Shown here in pieces: positions 25,312 to 34,210 of a stretch of 64,000 nucleotides of DNA. The position numbers and the translations under genes are program-made. The stretch is from Lysinibacillus sp. BPa_S21 (GTDB lineage Bacteria > Bacillota > Bacilli > Bacillales_A > Planococcaceae): the NCBI RefSeq assembly GCF_023337795.1, contig NZ_JALIRS010000004.1:124001-188000 (forward strand), read 5' to 3'. The first letter of the stretch is position 1, and each line of letters begins with the position of its first letter. Under the pieces are notes generated by a model. That model saw nothing but the letters and a program-made list of their open reading frames with translations. It did not search any database and was not told the origin of the DNA.

Positions 25312-25692
25312 ATGAAACGACATGAGGCACGCGAAAAAGCGTTGCAAGTTTTGTTTCAGCTAGACAATACTGAACTAACAGTAGAAGAAGCAATGGGCCA
25401 TATTAAAGGTCAACCAACAAATGTCTTCTACGAAAAGATTGTTACTGGAACAGTTGAACATTTAGAGGAAATTGATGCTACTTTAGAGAAGCATCTTGAA
25501 AAGTGGTCACTTGCCCGTTTACCGAAGATTGAAAGAACGGTTTTACGTCTAGCTGTATACGAAATTTTATACATGCCAGAAACACCAAAAAGAGTAGTAC
25601 TTAATGAAGCAATCGAGTTATGCAAAACATTTGGAGACGAAGGCTCGTCGAAATTTGTTAATGGCGTACTTTCTAAATTTACAGAACAATAA
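25312..25692 (+). CDS. nusB: Transcription antitermination factor NusB
   Basis: Helical RNA-binding protein of 126 residues that works with NusE and boxA RNA in rRNA antitermination. MKRHEAREKALQVLFQLD is the typical start and LPKIERTVLRLAVYEILYMP and VVLNEAIELCKTFGDEGSSK, FVNGVL the conserved C-terminal part. AAGGAG precedes the ATG. First gene of a run nusB-folD. Confidence 0.96.
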   Translation: MKRHEAREKALQVLFQLDNTELTVEEAMGHIKGQPTNVFYEKIVTGTVEHLEEIDATLEKHLEKWSLARLPKIERTVLRLAVYEILYMPETPKRVVLNEAIELCKTFGDEGSSKFVNGVLSKFTEQ

Positions 25693-25725
25693 AATGTGTT
25701 GAATTGGAAGGAGTAACTAAGGTCT

Positions 25726-26592
25726 ATGTCAAGTGCAATTATTAATGGTAAAGAAATTGGTCAAGAAATTCGTAATTCAGTAGCAGAGCGAGTAACGCGT
25801 TTAAAAGAGCAAGGATTAACACCAGGCTTAGCGGTTGTTTTAGTAGGAGACAACCAAGCCTCAGCTACATATGTGAGAAATAAGCAAAAATCTTGTGAAG
25901 CAATAGGTATGTTTTCTGAGCTAATCAAACTACCAGAAGAAACTACACAAGAAGCGTTATTAGCACAAATTGAATTATTAAATAATCGTGAAGATATTCA
26001 TGGTATTTTAGTACAATTACCACTCCCAAAACATATTGATGAGGATACAGTTATTGCTACAATTGCTGTTGAAAAAGACGTTGATGGCTTCTCACCAGTA
26101 AGTGTAGGGAAAATGATGCTTGGCCAAGAAACATTTTTGCCTTGTACACCGTTTGGCGTAATGAAGCTTCTTGAATATTCAGGAATCGAAATAGCAGGAA
26201 AGCATGCGGTCATCGTGGGTAGAAGTCATATCGTTGGGAAACCGATGGGACAACTTCTACTACAAAAGGATGCAACCGTTACATATACGCATTCCAAAAC
26301 ACCAGATTTACCTGCATTCACGAAACAAGCAGATATTTTAATTGCGGCTGTTGGACGTGCAAACTTTATTACGAAGGAGCATGTTAAAGAAGGCGCAGTT
26401 GTTATAGATGTTGGCATTAATCGTGATGAAAACAACAAGCTTTGCGGTGACGTAAACTTTAGTGAGGTCGATGGTATTGCTTCTCACATTACACCAGTAC
26501 CAGGCGGTGTAGGACCTATGACAATTACTATGTTATTATTCAACACAGTTCAAGCAGCAGAAAATAAGCTTGCACATACAGTTAAGTTATAA
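25726..26592 (+). CDS. folD: Methylenetetrahydrofolate dehydrogenase/cyclohydrolase
   Basis: Bifunctional NADP-dependent enzyme interconverting 5,10-methylene- and 10-formyl-THF. In 288 residues it shows [19 protein letters not shown] with the catalytic Lys, [38 protein letters not shown]-like nucleotide site ([12 protein letters not shown]) and the final [10 protein letters not shown] signature. Cytoplasmic. It follows nusB by 33 bases and ends at a strong terminator. Confidence 0.97.
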   Translation: MSSAIINGKEIGQEIRNSVAERVTRLKEQGLTPGLAVVLVGDNQASATYVRNKQKSCEAIGMFSELIKLPEETTQEALLAQIELLNNREDIHGILVQLPLPKHIDEDTVIATIAVEKDVDGFSPVSVGKMMLGQETFLPCTPFGVMKLLEYSGIEIAGKHAVIVGRSHIVGKPMGQLLLQKDATVTYTHSKTPDLPAFTKQADILIAAVGRANFITKEHVKEGAVVIDVGINRDENNKLCGDVNFSEVDGIASHITPVPGGVGPMTITMLLFNTVQAAENKLAHTVKL

Positions 26593-26614
26593 TTTTGAAT
26601 GACTCTTTAGTTTG

Positions 26615-26658
26615 CCAAAAAAGCTATCTCACTATTTTTATTGAGATAGCTTTTTTGC
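26615..26658 (+). terminator. Terminator after folD
   Basis: A 15-bp hairpin, AAAAAAGCTATCTCA paired with TGAGATAGCTTTTTT, symmetrical with A and T runs. Confidence 0.9.
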
Positions 26659-26753
26659 ATTATTTTACTTTCTAGGTATTCTTTAAGAACTTTCCCATTG
26701 CCTTCAACGTCTAATGTAACGTTTGGGTCATACATATTAATAGGGAGGTTTTT

Positions 26754-27569
26754 ATGGAAAACATAGATTTAATACTTATAATCAAACATATCATGATCGG
26801 TCTTGTACAAGGATTTACTGAGCCAATTCCTGTATCATCGAGCGGACATGTTATGATTGCTAGCGAAATTCTTGGTCTTGGTGAGCAAGGTTTTACGTTT
26901 GCTATTTTAACGAACACAGCTTCGTTACTAGCGATTGTCTATATTTATCGAGAGGATATTGTCCGACTCATTACAAACTTTTTCCTTTATCTTAAAACAC
27001 GAAAGAATCGTTATAGAGCAGATTTTCGTTTTTCCGTATTCATTGTGATTGGTTCTATTCCAGCGGGCATTTTAGGTGTTTTATTAAGTGATGTTATTGC
27101 GGAAAATGTTAGTATGACTACGATTGCACTAATGCTATTTGTGACAGGTATTGCCCTATGGCTAATCCGTAATATGCGTGGTACGAAAAGGGATGCGGAT
27201 TTGACTGCGAAAGATGCCATCATCGTAGGTCTGGGTCAAGCTGTGGCATTAACACCTGGTATTAGTCGTTCAGGCGCAACGATTATTTCAGCCATTGCAG
27301 TTGGTATGAAGCAGGAAACGGCTTTGCGATTTTCCTTCATGCTTTATATTCCTGTAAGTCTTGGTGGGGTTGTCCTTGGGATTTCCGACTTTTTAGATGA
27401 GCCAAATAAAGGAGCTTTAGCAATTCCCTATGCTGCGACATTTATTGCGACTTTATTTATGACTTATTTTGCAATGCGTTGGTTTATGGGAATCATGAAA
27501 AGTGGCAAGCTTAGCTACTTTACATATTATTGCTTCCTTGTAGGTACGCTTCTATTAATATTTTATTAA
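26754..27569 (+). CDS. uppP: Undecaprenyl-diphosphatase
   Basis: Membrane phosphatase (BacA/UppP) that recycles undecaprenyl diphosphate to the monophosphate carrier for cell wall synthesis; it can raise bacitracin tolerance. The 271 residues hold the two active-site motifs GFTEPIPVSSSGH near 21-33 and PGISRSGATI near 167-176, plus about eight helices. The first motif differs from the usual TExLPxSSxGH by EPIP. AGGGAGG lies 8 bases upstream. Monocistronic, with terminators on both sides. Confidence 0.93.
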   Translation: MENIDLILIIKHIMIGLVQGFTEPIPVSSSGHVMIASEILGLGEQGFTFAILTNTASLLAIVYIYREDIVRLITNFFLYLKTRKNRYRADFRFSVFIVIGSIPAGILGVLLSDVIAENVSMTTIALMLFVTGIALWLIRNMRGTKRDADLTAKDAIIVGLGQAVALTPGISRSGATIISAIAVGMKQETALRFSFMLYIPVSLGGVVLGISDFLDEPNKGALAIPYAATFIATLFMTYFAMRWFMGIMKSGKLSYFTYYCFLVGTLLLIFY

Positions 27570-27572
27570 TTT

Positions 27573-27613
27573 AAAAAGCCTCGTAACTTTCGTTTTAGTT
27601 GTGAGGCTTTTTT
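27573..27613 (+). terminator. Terminator after uppP
   Basis: A 15-base stem with AAAAAGCCTC and GAGGCTTTTTT arms. Confidence 0.85.
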
Positions 27614-27649
27614 GTTGTTGAAAAAATGAACGTCACTTTGCCTGTCTTA

Positions 27650-28055
27650 CCGTCGACGAGGCTGCTATTACCGTCGCTCAAACGATACAATCCGTTACTT
27701 CGCCTAATTTATCCGTCGTTCAGACTAAACTTACCGTCGCCCCGGAATCAATCCGTCGCTCAAACGATACAATCTGTCACTTCGCCTAATTTATCCGTCG
27801 TTCAGACTAAACTTACCGTCTCTTTGGAATCAATCCGTCGCTCAAGCGATACAATCCGTTATTTCGCCTAATTTATCCGTCGTTCAGACTAAACTTACCG
27901 TCGCCCCGGAATCAATCCGTCGCTCAAGCGATACAATCCGTCACTTCGCCTGATTTATCCGTCGTTCAGACTAACCTTACCGTCGCCCCGGAATCAATCC
28001 GTCGCTCAAACGATACAATCCGTTACTTCGCCTAATTTATCCGTCGCTCAAGCAC
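27650..28055. repeat. 82-bp-period tandem repeat made of 21-base subunits
   Basis: Units start at 27671, 27753, 27835, 27917 and 27999, exactly 82 bases apart; four are complete and the fifth is cut after about 50 bases. Each unit consists of subunits of 21, 21, 21 and 19 bases that all begin CCGTCG, CCGTTA or close variants, and a further 21-base subunit at 27650-27670 precedes them. The copies differ at a few positions only. No spacers are unique, so it is not a CRISPR. Open frames through it are by-products of the period. Confidence 0.9.
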
Positions 28056-28056
28056 C

Positions 28057-28079
28057 CAGTCGGAATGGAAATCAACCCC
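28057..28079. repeat. End fragment of the dispersed palindromic repeat
   Basis: CAGTCGGAATGGAAATCAAC is the conserved end also seen at 50955-50974 and inverted at 61684-61703. It directly follows the tandem array. Confidence 0.6.
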
Positions 28080-28268
28080 TCGTTTTGTCGAAAAGCAATA
28101 CTTTATTTTATACGACGTCTTAAGATGTGTTATAGTAAAGTTTTCAATACTATGAAAGACAGTCGTTTTTTCTAGCGAAACTGCATTTTGACACGTCAGG
28201 AGTACTAAAAAATGTTATGATAGGTGTAGTTTTGTGAAAAACTTGATTTTAGTAAAGGAGCCGGAAAA

Positions 28269-29621
28269 ATGTCATCTGCTTCTTATTTAACTGTAAAAGC
28301 ATTAACAAAATATATTAAACGGAAATTTGATGCTGATCCGCATTTACGTGAAGTCTATGTAAAGGGTGAGCTATCCAATGTCAAGATTCATCAATCAGGG
28401 CATATTTACTTTACATTAAAGGATGATGGAGCACGAATTGCTGCTACCATGTTTAAAACGGCAGCCACAAAATTAGCGTTTGAACCAAAGGAAGGTATGC
28501 AAGTATTTATCCGCGGGGATGTAAACGTTTACGAAGGCTACGGTACCTATCAATTATATGTACAGGAAATGCAACCAGATGGTATTGGTAGCTTGTTTGT
28601 TGCCTTTAACCAGCTGAAAGAGCAGTTACAAAAAGAAGGGCTTTTTAAACCTGAGTGGAAACAACCGATTCCAAGGTTTCCAGTTAAAATTGGTGTTTTA
28701 ACGTCGACAACTGGTGCAGCCATTCGAGATATTTGTACAACATTAAAGAGACGCTACCCGCTTGCTGAAGTTTTCATTTATCCAACCCTTGTGCAGGGAG
28801 CACAGGCAGCACCAAATATAGTTCACAATATTGAGCGCGCAAATAACGATGCGAGTTGCGATGTATTAATTGTTGGGCGGGGCGGTGGATCGATTGAGGA
28901 TTTATGGGCATTTAACGAGGAAGCAGTTGCACGAGCGATTTTTGGAAGCCGAATCCCGATTATTAGTGCAGTAGGTCATGAAACTGATACGACGATAGCG
29001 GATTATGTGGCTGATTTGCGCGCGCCGACGCCAACAGCAGCAGCTGAAATGGCTGTACCTGATCAACAAGATTTATTTCAACGGGTGCTTACACAAAAAT
29101 CACAACTACATCAAATTGTAAGAGCGCAACTTATAACAGAACGGCAACGTCTAAATAAGCTCCAACAATCGTATCCGTTGTCAATGCCAGAACGCCTATA
29201 TCGTCCATTTACGGAAAGGCTAGCACAACTTGAATCAGGATTACAAAAAGCAATGCAGGTCGATTTGATGAAGAAAACAGCGCAGTTTCAAAAATTACAT
29301 AGTGCGGTAGAGCAGCACTCACCAAAAAAGGCACTAGCTTTCCATCAACGAGAGCTAGAAACGCACGTCCAACAATTAACTCGTGCTGCAACGCATTATG
29401 TAACAAAGCAAAAACAACAATTTGAGGCAAATGTCAGAACTTTAGAGGCATTGAATCCGCTTGCCATTTTAACTAGGGGCTTCACGGTAGCTTATAAAGA
29501 TCATCAAATGTTAAAATCATCAGCTGATGTTAAACCACAGGACCAATTAACGCTTTCCTTCCATGATGGGAAAGTTATTGCGGATGTGGTAAAGATCTTG
29601 CCGAAAAATGAGGGGGAATAA
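28269..29621 (+). CDS. xseA: Exodeoxyribonuclease VII large subunit
   Basis: Catalytic subunit of Exo VII, which degrades single-stranded DNA. The 450 residues have an N-terminal OB-fold (about 1-105, LREVYVKGELSNVKIHQSGH), the nuclease core (SSTTGAAIRDI-like LTSTTGAAIRDICTTLKRRY, DVLIVGRGGGSIEDLWAFNE, PIISAVGHETDTTIADYVAD, RAPTPTAAAE) and a long coiled region for XseB binding. AAGGAG precedes ATG. It is followed 2 bases later by xseB. Confidence 0.97.
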   Translation: MSSASYLTVKALTKYIKRKFDADPHLREVYVKGELSNVKIHQSGHIYFTLKDDGARIAATMFKTAATKLAFEPKEGMQVFIRGDVNVYEGYGTYQLYVQEMQPDGIGSLFVAFNQLKEQLQKEGLFKPEWKQPIPRFPVKIGVLTSTTGAAIRDICTTLKRRYPLAEVFIYPTLVQGAQAAPNIVHNIERANNDASCDVLIVGRGGGSIEDLWAFNEEAVARAIFGSRIPIISAVGHETDTTIADYVADLRAPTPTAAAEMAVPDQQDLFQRVLTQKSQLHQIVRAQLITERQRLNKLQQSYPLSMPERLYRPFTERLAQLESGLQKAMQVDLMKKTAQFQKLHSAVEQHSPKKALAFHQRELETHVQQLTRAATHYVTKQKQQFEANVRTLEALNPLAILTRGFTVAYKDHQMLKSSADVKPQDQLTLSFHDGKVIADVVKILPKNEGE

Positions 29622-29623
29622 TT

Positions 29624-29857
29624 GTGGCAGAGAAACAACAAACTTTTGCAGATGCAATGACGGCACTTGAAGAAATTGTCCGCCAGCTAGAGCAGGGTGA
29701 TGTACCGCTAGAAAATGCGATTGATTTATATAAACAAGGTATGGAACTATCCCAATTTTGTCATAGCAAGCTGCAACATGCTGAGGAACAGTTAATTTCT
29801 ATTGTCCAAGAGACAGGTGAAACGACAGCATTTGATCCATTAAAGGGAGAGAATTAA
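29624..29857 (+). CDS. xseB: Exodeoxyribonuclease VII small subunit
   Basis: A 77-residue helical hairpin protein that coats XseA. FADAMTALEEIVRQLEQGDV and PLENAIDLYKQGMELSQFCH are the family signature. It starts with GTG 2 bases after xseA and is closely followed by ispA, so the three genes are coupled. Confidence 0.95.
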   Translation: MAEKQQTFADAMTALEEIVRQLEQGDVPLENAIDLYKQGMELSQFCHSKLQHAEEQLISIVQETGETTAFDPLKGEN

Positions 29858-29860
29858 GAA

Positions 29861-30742
29861 ATGAACGAGCAATTAAAACATTTTATTGAAAGCAACATAC
29901 CACAAGTTGAAGCTGAAATGTTTACACTAGTTGAGAAAATTGATGCACCTGTCAATTTAAAAGAATCCATGCTTTATTCATTAAAAGCTGGAGGTAAACG
30001 TATTCGTCCTCTTTTCGTATTGGCGGTGCTTGAATTATATAATAAGAATTTAAAGGATGGTTTAACTGTAGGATCAGTCATTGAAATGATCCATACGTAT
30101 TCGTTAATCCATGATGATTTACCAAGTATGGATAATGATGATTTCCGTAGAGGTAAGCCAACAAATCATAAAGTATACGGCGAGGCATTAGCGACACTAG
30201 CAGGAGATGCATTGAATACACTGGCGTTTGGCATTTTAGCACGCATGGATGTATCAGCAGAAAAACGCATTGAACTGGTTAATCTTTTAAGTAAAGCAGC
30301 TGGTGCAGAAGGTATGGTTGGGGGGCAAGTACTCGATATGGAAGGTGAGAAGCGTCAGCTAAACTTAGCTGAGCTAGAGCATGTCCATATCAATAAAACA
30401 GGCGCTCTATTACGATTTAGTATTGAAGCGGGCGCAGTGTTAGCTGATGTAACCCAAGAAAATCGCGAAACTTTAAAGGAATATGCGCATCATATCGGTC
30501 TTGCCTTCCAAATTCAAGACGATATTTTAGATATTGAAGGAACAACAGAAGAACTAGGTAAAACTGCAGGTAAAGATGTAGCGAGTGATAAAAGCACATA
30601 CCCAGCTCTGTTATCTTTAGATGGGGCAAAAGAAAAGCTTGCCGAGCATTATCAGTATGCCGTTAACGCACTCGATAAATTGGAAGTAGATGCCAGCTTA
30701 TTGCGTGAGTTTGCAGCCTATATTGTTCATCGTAAAAACTAG
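29861..30742 (+). CDS. ispA: Farnesyl (geranyl) diphosphate synthase
   Basis: Class I trans-prenyltransferase of 293 residues that makes farnesyl diphosphate from IPP and DMAPP. It shows GGKRIRPLF, the first Asp-rich motif DDLPSMDND near 86-94, GGQVLDMEGE and the second DDILD near 227. The first Asp-rich motif is DDxxxxD, and the position before it fits short-chain synthases. It overlaps the end spacing of xseB and is followed by dxs, forming an isoprenoid pair. Confidence 0.93.
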   Translation: MNEQLKHFIESNIPQVEAEMFTLVEKIDAPVNLKESMLYSLKAGGKRIRPLFVLAVLELYNKNLKDGLTVGSVIEMIHTYSLIHDDLPSMDNDDFRRGKPTNHKVYGEALATLAGDALNTLAFGILARMDVSAEKRIELVNLLSKAAGAEGMVGGQVLDMEGEKRQLNLAELEHVHINKTGALLRFSIEAGAVLADVTQENRETLKEYAHHIGLAFQIQDDILDIEGTTEELGKTAGKDVASDKSTYPALLSLDGAKEKLAEHYQYAVNALDKLEVDASLLREFAAYIVHRKN

Positions 30743-30905
30743 GGGAAAAACAAGGCGTTAAAGGTACATAATATGCTAAAATAGTTGAGGGCGTTTGCCG
30801 ATAAGCAAACAAAAAGTGTTCGTACTTTTAGCATATTAATAACACTGTTATAATAGTGGAAACACAATTACGGTGAATAATTTATTGAAAAGGTGTGTGA
30901 GAAAG

Positions 30906-32807
30906 GTGGATTTAAATAAGATAACTAGTCCAGCCTTTTTAAAAAACTTAGATAAGAAGGGCCTTGAGCAACTAGCACAAGAAATTCGTACCTTCTTAAT
31001 CGAAAAATGTTCTGTCACAGGTGGTCATATCGGACCGAACCTAGGTGTTGTGGAGCTAACAATTATGCTCCATAAAATGTTTGACAGTCCACAAGATAAG
31101 TTTTTATGGGATGTTGGCCACCAAGCTTACGTGCATAAAATTTTGACAGGTCGTGCAAGTCAATTTGATACATTACGTCAGTTCAAAGGGCTTTGTGGTT
31201 TTCCAAAGCGTGTGGAGAGTGAACATGATGAGTGGGAGACAGGTCATAGCTCGACATCTTTATCAGCAGCCATGGGTATGGCAGCGGCACGTGATATCAA
31301 AAAAGAAAAGAACTTCGTGATACCAATTATTGGAGATGGCGCTTTAACTGGCGGTATGGCGCTTGAGGCACTAAACCATATCGGCCATGCTGAAACAAAT
31401 ATGATTGTCATTTTAAACGATAATGAAATGTCAATCGCTCCAAACGTCGGAGCGTTACACAATGTACTAGGACGTCTTCGTACAGCCAAAGAATATTCAA
31501 AAGCCAAAGAAGAAGTGGAATCACTCATTAATAAGATTCCGGTACTAGGTGGTAAGCTTGCTTCAACTGCTGAGCGTTTAAAGGATAGCTTAAAATATTT
31601 AGTGGTATCAGGTGTGTTCTTTGAGGAGCTAGGCTTTAAATATCTGGGTCCGATTGATGGACATGATTTTGAAGCGCTTGAGTCAACTTTATCACAAGCT
31701 AAAAAAGTAAAAGGCCCAGTGCTCGTTCATGTTATTACGAAAAAAGGTAAAGGCTATAAACCTGCTGAAGATGATACAATTGGTAATTGGCATGGTACAG
31801 GTCCTTATAAAATTGAAAACGGTGCGTTTGTAAAGTCAGAGGCGAAAGGTCCAGCTTGGAGTAGTTTGGTTGCTGAGACTGTACGTAAAATTGCTCATGA
31901 GGATAAACGTGTTGTCACTATTACCCCTGCAATGCCAGTAGGCTCAAAATTACAAGGTATCCAAAAGGATTTCCCAGAACGTTTCTTTGATGTAGGTATT
32001 GCTGAACAACATGCAGCAACGATGGCAGCTGGTCTAGCAACACAAAAAATGAAGCCATTTTTAGCAATTTACTCTACATTCCTTCAACGTGCCTATGACC
32101 AAGTGTTACATGATATCGCACGTCCAAACCTCAATGTCTTTATTGGGATTGACCGTGCAGGCTTAGTTGGCGCAGACGGTGAAACACATCAAGGCGTATT
32201 TGATATTGCGTTCCTTCGTCATATACCAAATATGACAATTATGATGCCAAAAGATGAAAATGAAGGTCAGCATATGGTGAAAACAGCCATTGAGTATGAT
32301 GGTGGTCCAATTGCATTACGTTATCCTCGAGGTAATGGGGCAGGCGTTCCGTTGGATGATGAGCTTATGACGTTACCAATTGGTAGCTGGGAAGTGTTAC
32401 GTGAAGGTAAGGATGCAACAATTTTAACTTTTGGTACGACCATTCCCATGGCATTAGAAGCGGCCAATATTTTGGCGCAGCAAGGAATAGAGATCGAAGT
32501 AGTCAATGCACGTTTCATTAAACCGATGGACGAGGATATGCTTCACCGTATATTATCGAACCATAAGCCAATATTGACAATTGAAGAAGCAGTTCTACAA
32601 GGTGGTTTCGGTAGTGGTGTATTAGAATTTGCCCATGACCATGGCTATTTAAATGCTATAATCGATCGTATGGGTATCCCTGATCACTTTATTGAGCATG
32701 GTAATGTAGACCAGCTTCTCGCTGAAATCCATATGACGGCTGAGGACGCAGCAGCACGTATGCATGTGTTACTTCAACAAAAACAGCAAGTAGGTTTGAA
32801 TAAATAA
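30906..32807 (+). CDS. dxs: 1-deoxy-D-xylulose-5-phosphate synthase
   Basis: Thiamine-diphosphate enzyme condensing pyruvate and glyceraldehyde-3-phosphate, first step of the MEP isoprenoid route. Motifs: [46 protein letters not shown] with ThDP-Mg binding, [18 protein letters not shown]. The GTG at 30906 gives 633 residues, the usual length; an upstream in-frame GTG at 30873 would add 11. AAGGTG lies 10 bases before 30906. Its stop overlaps the tlyA start by one base. Confidence 0.95.
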   Translation: MDLNKITSPAFLKNLDKKGLEQLAQEIRTFLIEKCSVTGGHIGPNLGVVELTIMLHKMFDSPQDKFLWDVGHQAYVHKILTGRASQFDTLRQFKGLCGFPKRVESEHDEWETGHSSTSLSAAMGMAAARDIKKEKNFVIPIIGDGALTGGMALEALNHIGHAETNMIVILNDNEMSIAPNVGALHNVLGRLRTAKEYSKAKEEVESLINKIPVLGGKLASTAERLKDSLKYLVVSGVFFEELGFKYLGPIDGHDFEALESTLSQAKKVKGPVLVHVITKKGKGYKPAEDDTIGNWHGTGPYKIENGAFVKSEAKGPAWSSLVAETVRKIAHEDKRVVTITPAMPVGSKLQGIQKDFPERFFDVGIAEQHAATMAAGLATQKMKPFLAIYSTFLQRAYDQVLHDIARPNLNVFIGIDRAGLVGADGETHQGVFDIAFLRHIPNMTIMMPKDENEGQHMVKTAIEYDGGPIALRYPRGNGAGVPLDDELMTLPIGSWEVLREGKDATILTFGTTIPMALEAANILAQQGIEIEVVNARFIKPMDEDMLHRILSNHKPILTIEEAVLQGGFGSGVLEFAHDHGYLNAIIDRMGIPDHFIEHGNVDQLLAEIHMTAEDAAARMHVLLQQKQQVGLNK

Positions 32808-33625
32808 TGACAAAACATCCAAAAGAACGTGTAGATATTTTACTTGTAGAGCGTGGGCTATGTGAAACACGAGAAAAAGCAAAGCGCTCTATTATGGCAG
32901 GGCTTGTTTTTTCGAATGAAACTCGTATCGATAAGGCGGGGGAAAAAATAGCTATAGATGCACCACTACAAGTAAAAGGCTCTGATTTAAAATATGTAAG
33001 TCGTGGTGGCTTGAAACTTGAGAAAGCACTACAAATTTTTGATATGTCTGTAGAGGGGAAGCTAATGCTTGACATTGGCTCCTCTACAGGAGGATTTACT
33101 GATTGCGCATTACAGCATGGTGCAAGACATTGCTATGCATTAGACGTTGGTTCCAACCAACTAGCATGGAAAATCCGTTCTGATGAACGTGTAACTGTAA
33201 TGGAAAAAACAAATTTCCGTTATACGACAGCCGCAGATTTAACCGAGGGCTTACCAGACTTTGCAACCATTGATGTCAGCTTTATTTCATTATCGCTTAT
33301 TTTACCGGTTTTAAAAACATTGTTAATGCCAGGTGGCGATGTAATGGCACTGGTGAAGCCTCAGTTTGAAGCTGGTAAAGAAAATGTCGGTAAAAAAGGC
33401 ATTGTTCGTGATAAAAAAGTACATCTAGAAGTTTTAGAAAAGACAGCTGCAATGGCGACTGAAGTTGGCTTTGTTGTGAAGGATGCTTCGTTTTCACCAA
33501 TTACAGGAGGCGAGGGGAATATTGAATTTTTATTCCATTTAGTGAATCCTATTGGTGATGAAGAAATTCCTGCATATACAGCTTTTAATGCACTCGTTGA
33601 AGAAGCGCATAGTGCACTAAAATAA
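32807..33625 (+). CDS. tlyA: TlyA-family rRNA 2'-O-methyltransferase
   Basis: A 272-residue protein with an N-terminal S4 RNA-binding domain (about 8-68, VDILLVERGLCETREKAKRS) and a Rossmann methyltransferase domain (KLMLDIGSSTGGFTDCALQH binds SAM; ATIDVSFISLSLIL, LVKPQFEAG). Members methylate ribose of 16S/23S rRNA and are named YqxC in Bacillus. ATG overlaps the dxs stop, indicating coupled translation; a terminator follows. Confidence 0.93.
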   Translation: MTKHPKERVDILLVERGLCETREKAKRSIMAGLVFSNETRIDKAGEKIAIDAPLQVKGSDLKYVSRGGLKLEKALQIFDMSVEGKLMLDIGSSTGGFTDCALQHGARHCYALDVGSNQLAWKIRSDERVTVMEKTNFRYTTAADLTEGLPDFATIDVSFISLSLILPVLKTLLMPGGDVMALVKPQFEAGKENVGKKGIVRDKKVHLEVLEKTAAMATEVGFVVKDASFSPITGGEGNIEFLFHLVNPIGDEEIPAYTAFNALVEEAHSALK

Positions 33626-33657
33626 CACGTGCTCGTTTATAGAGCCGTGTTTTTTCT
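33623..33657 (+). terminator. Terminator between tlyA and argR
   Basis: Hairpin with AACACG and CGTGTT outer arms, an inner GCTC/GAGC pair and a T6 run. Confidence 0.75.
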
Positions 33658-33725
33658 TGTGCTTTTATGTTTAAAATGGTAGTGTAAATATACAAATAAT
33701 CAACTATTTATAAGAGGTGACCAAT

Positions 33726-34175
33726 ATGAATAAAGGACAAAGGCATATACGAATTCGGGATATTATTGCCAACCATGAAATTGAAACACAAGATGATTTA
33801 GTCGAATTTTTAAAAGATGCAGGCTATAATGTGACACAAGCAACGGTATCACGTGATATTAAAGAACTTCATTTGGTAAAAGTACCTTTACAGGATGGAC
33901 GCTATAAATATAGCTTGCCCGCAGACCAACGTTTCAATCCTATACAAAAATTACATCGCGCTTTAGCGGATGCTTTTGTTAGTATTGATGGTGCATCGCA
34001 CTTTTTAGTCATGAAGGCTCTTCCTGGTAATGCCAATGCTATTGCATCACTACTTGATCATTTAGATTGGCCTGAAATTTTAGGTACTATTTCTGGAGAC
34101 GATACTATTTTAATTATTTGTCGTAATGAAGATGAGCGTGAAAATACAAAAAATCGCTTATTAGAAATGCTATAA
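33726..34175 (+). CDS. argR: Arginine repressor/activator AhrC
   Basis: Hexameric arginine-sensing regulator of 149 residues, identical in length to Bacillus AhrC. The winged-helix N-terminal domain (residues 1-70, with [18 protein letters not shown]) binds ARG boxes and the C-terminal domain ([33 protein letters not shown]) binds arginine. ATG at 33726 follows AAGAGGTGA; an in-frame GTG at 33717 overlaps this site and is rejected. Conserved neighbour of recN. Confidence 0.96.
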   Translation: MNKGQRHIRIRDIIANHEIETQDDLVEFLKDAGYNVTQATVSRDIKELHLVKVPLQDGRYKYSLPADQRFNPIQKLHRALADAFVSIDGASHFLVMKALPGNANAIASLLDHLDWPEILGTISGDDTILIICRNEDERENTKNRLLEML

Positions 34176-34210
34176 AATAGTAGGGTAATTTGATACAGAG
34201 GTGACAATTT

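Noticed and set aside
27626-27871. 81-codon protein gene over the tandem repeat
   Set aside because: The open frame follows from repeat periodicity, has no ribosome site and encodes low-complexity sequence.
27650-28055. CRISPR array
   Set aside because: The whole 82-bp unit is repeated with few differences; there are no unique spacers and no cas genes.
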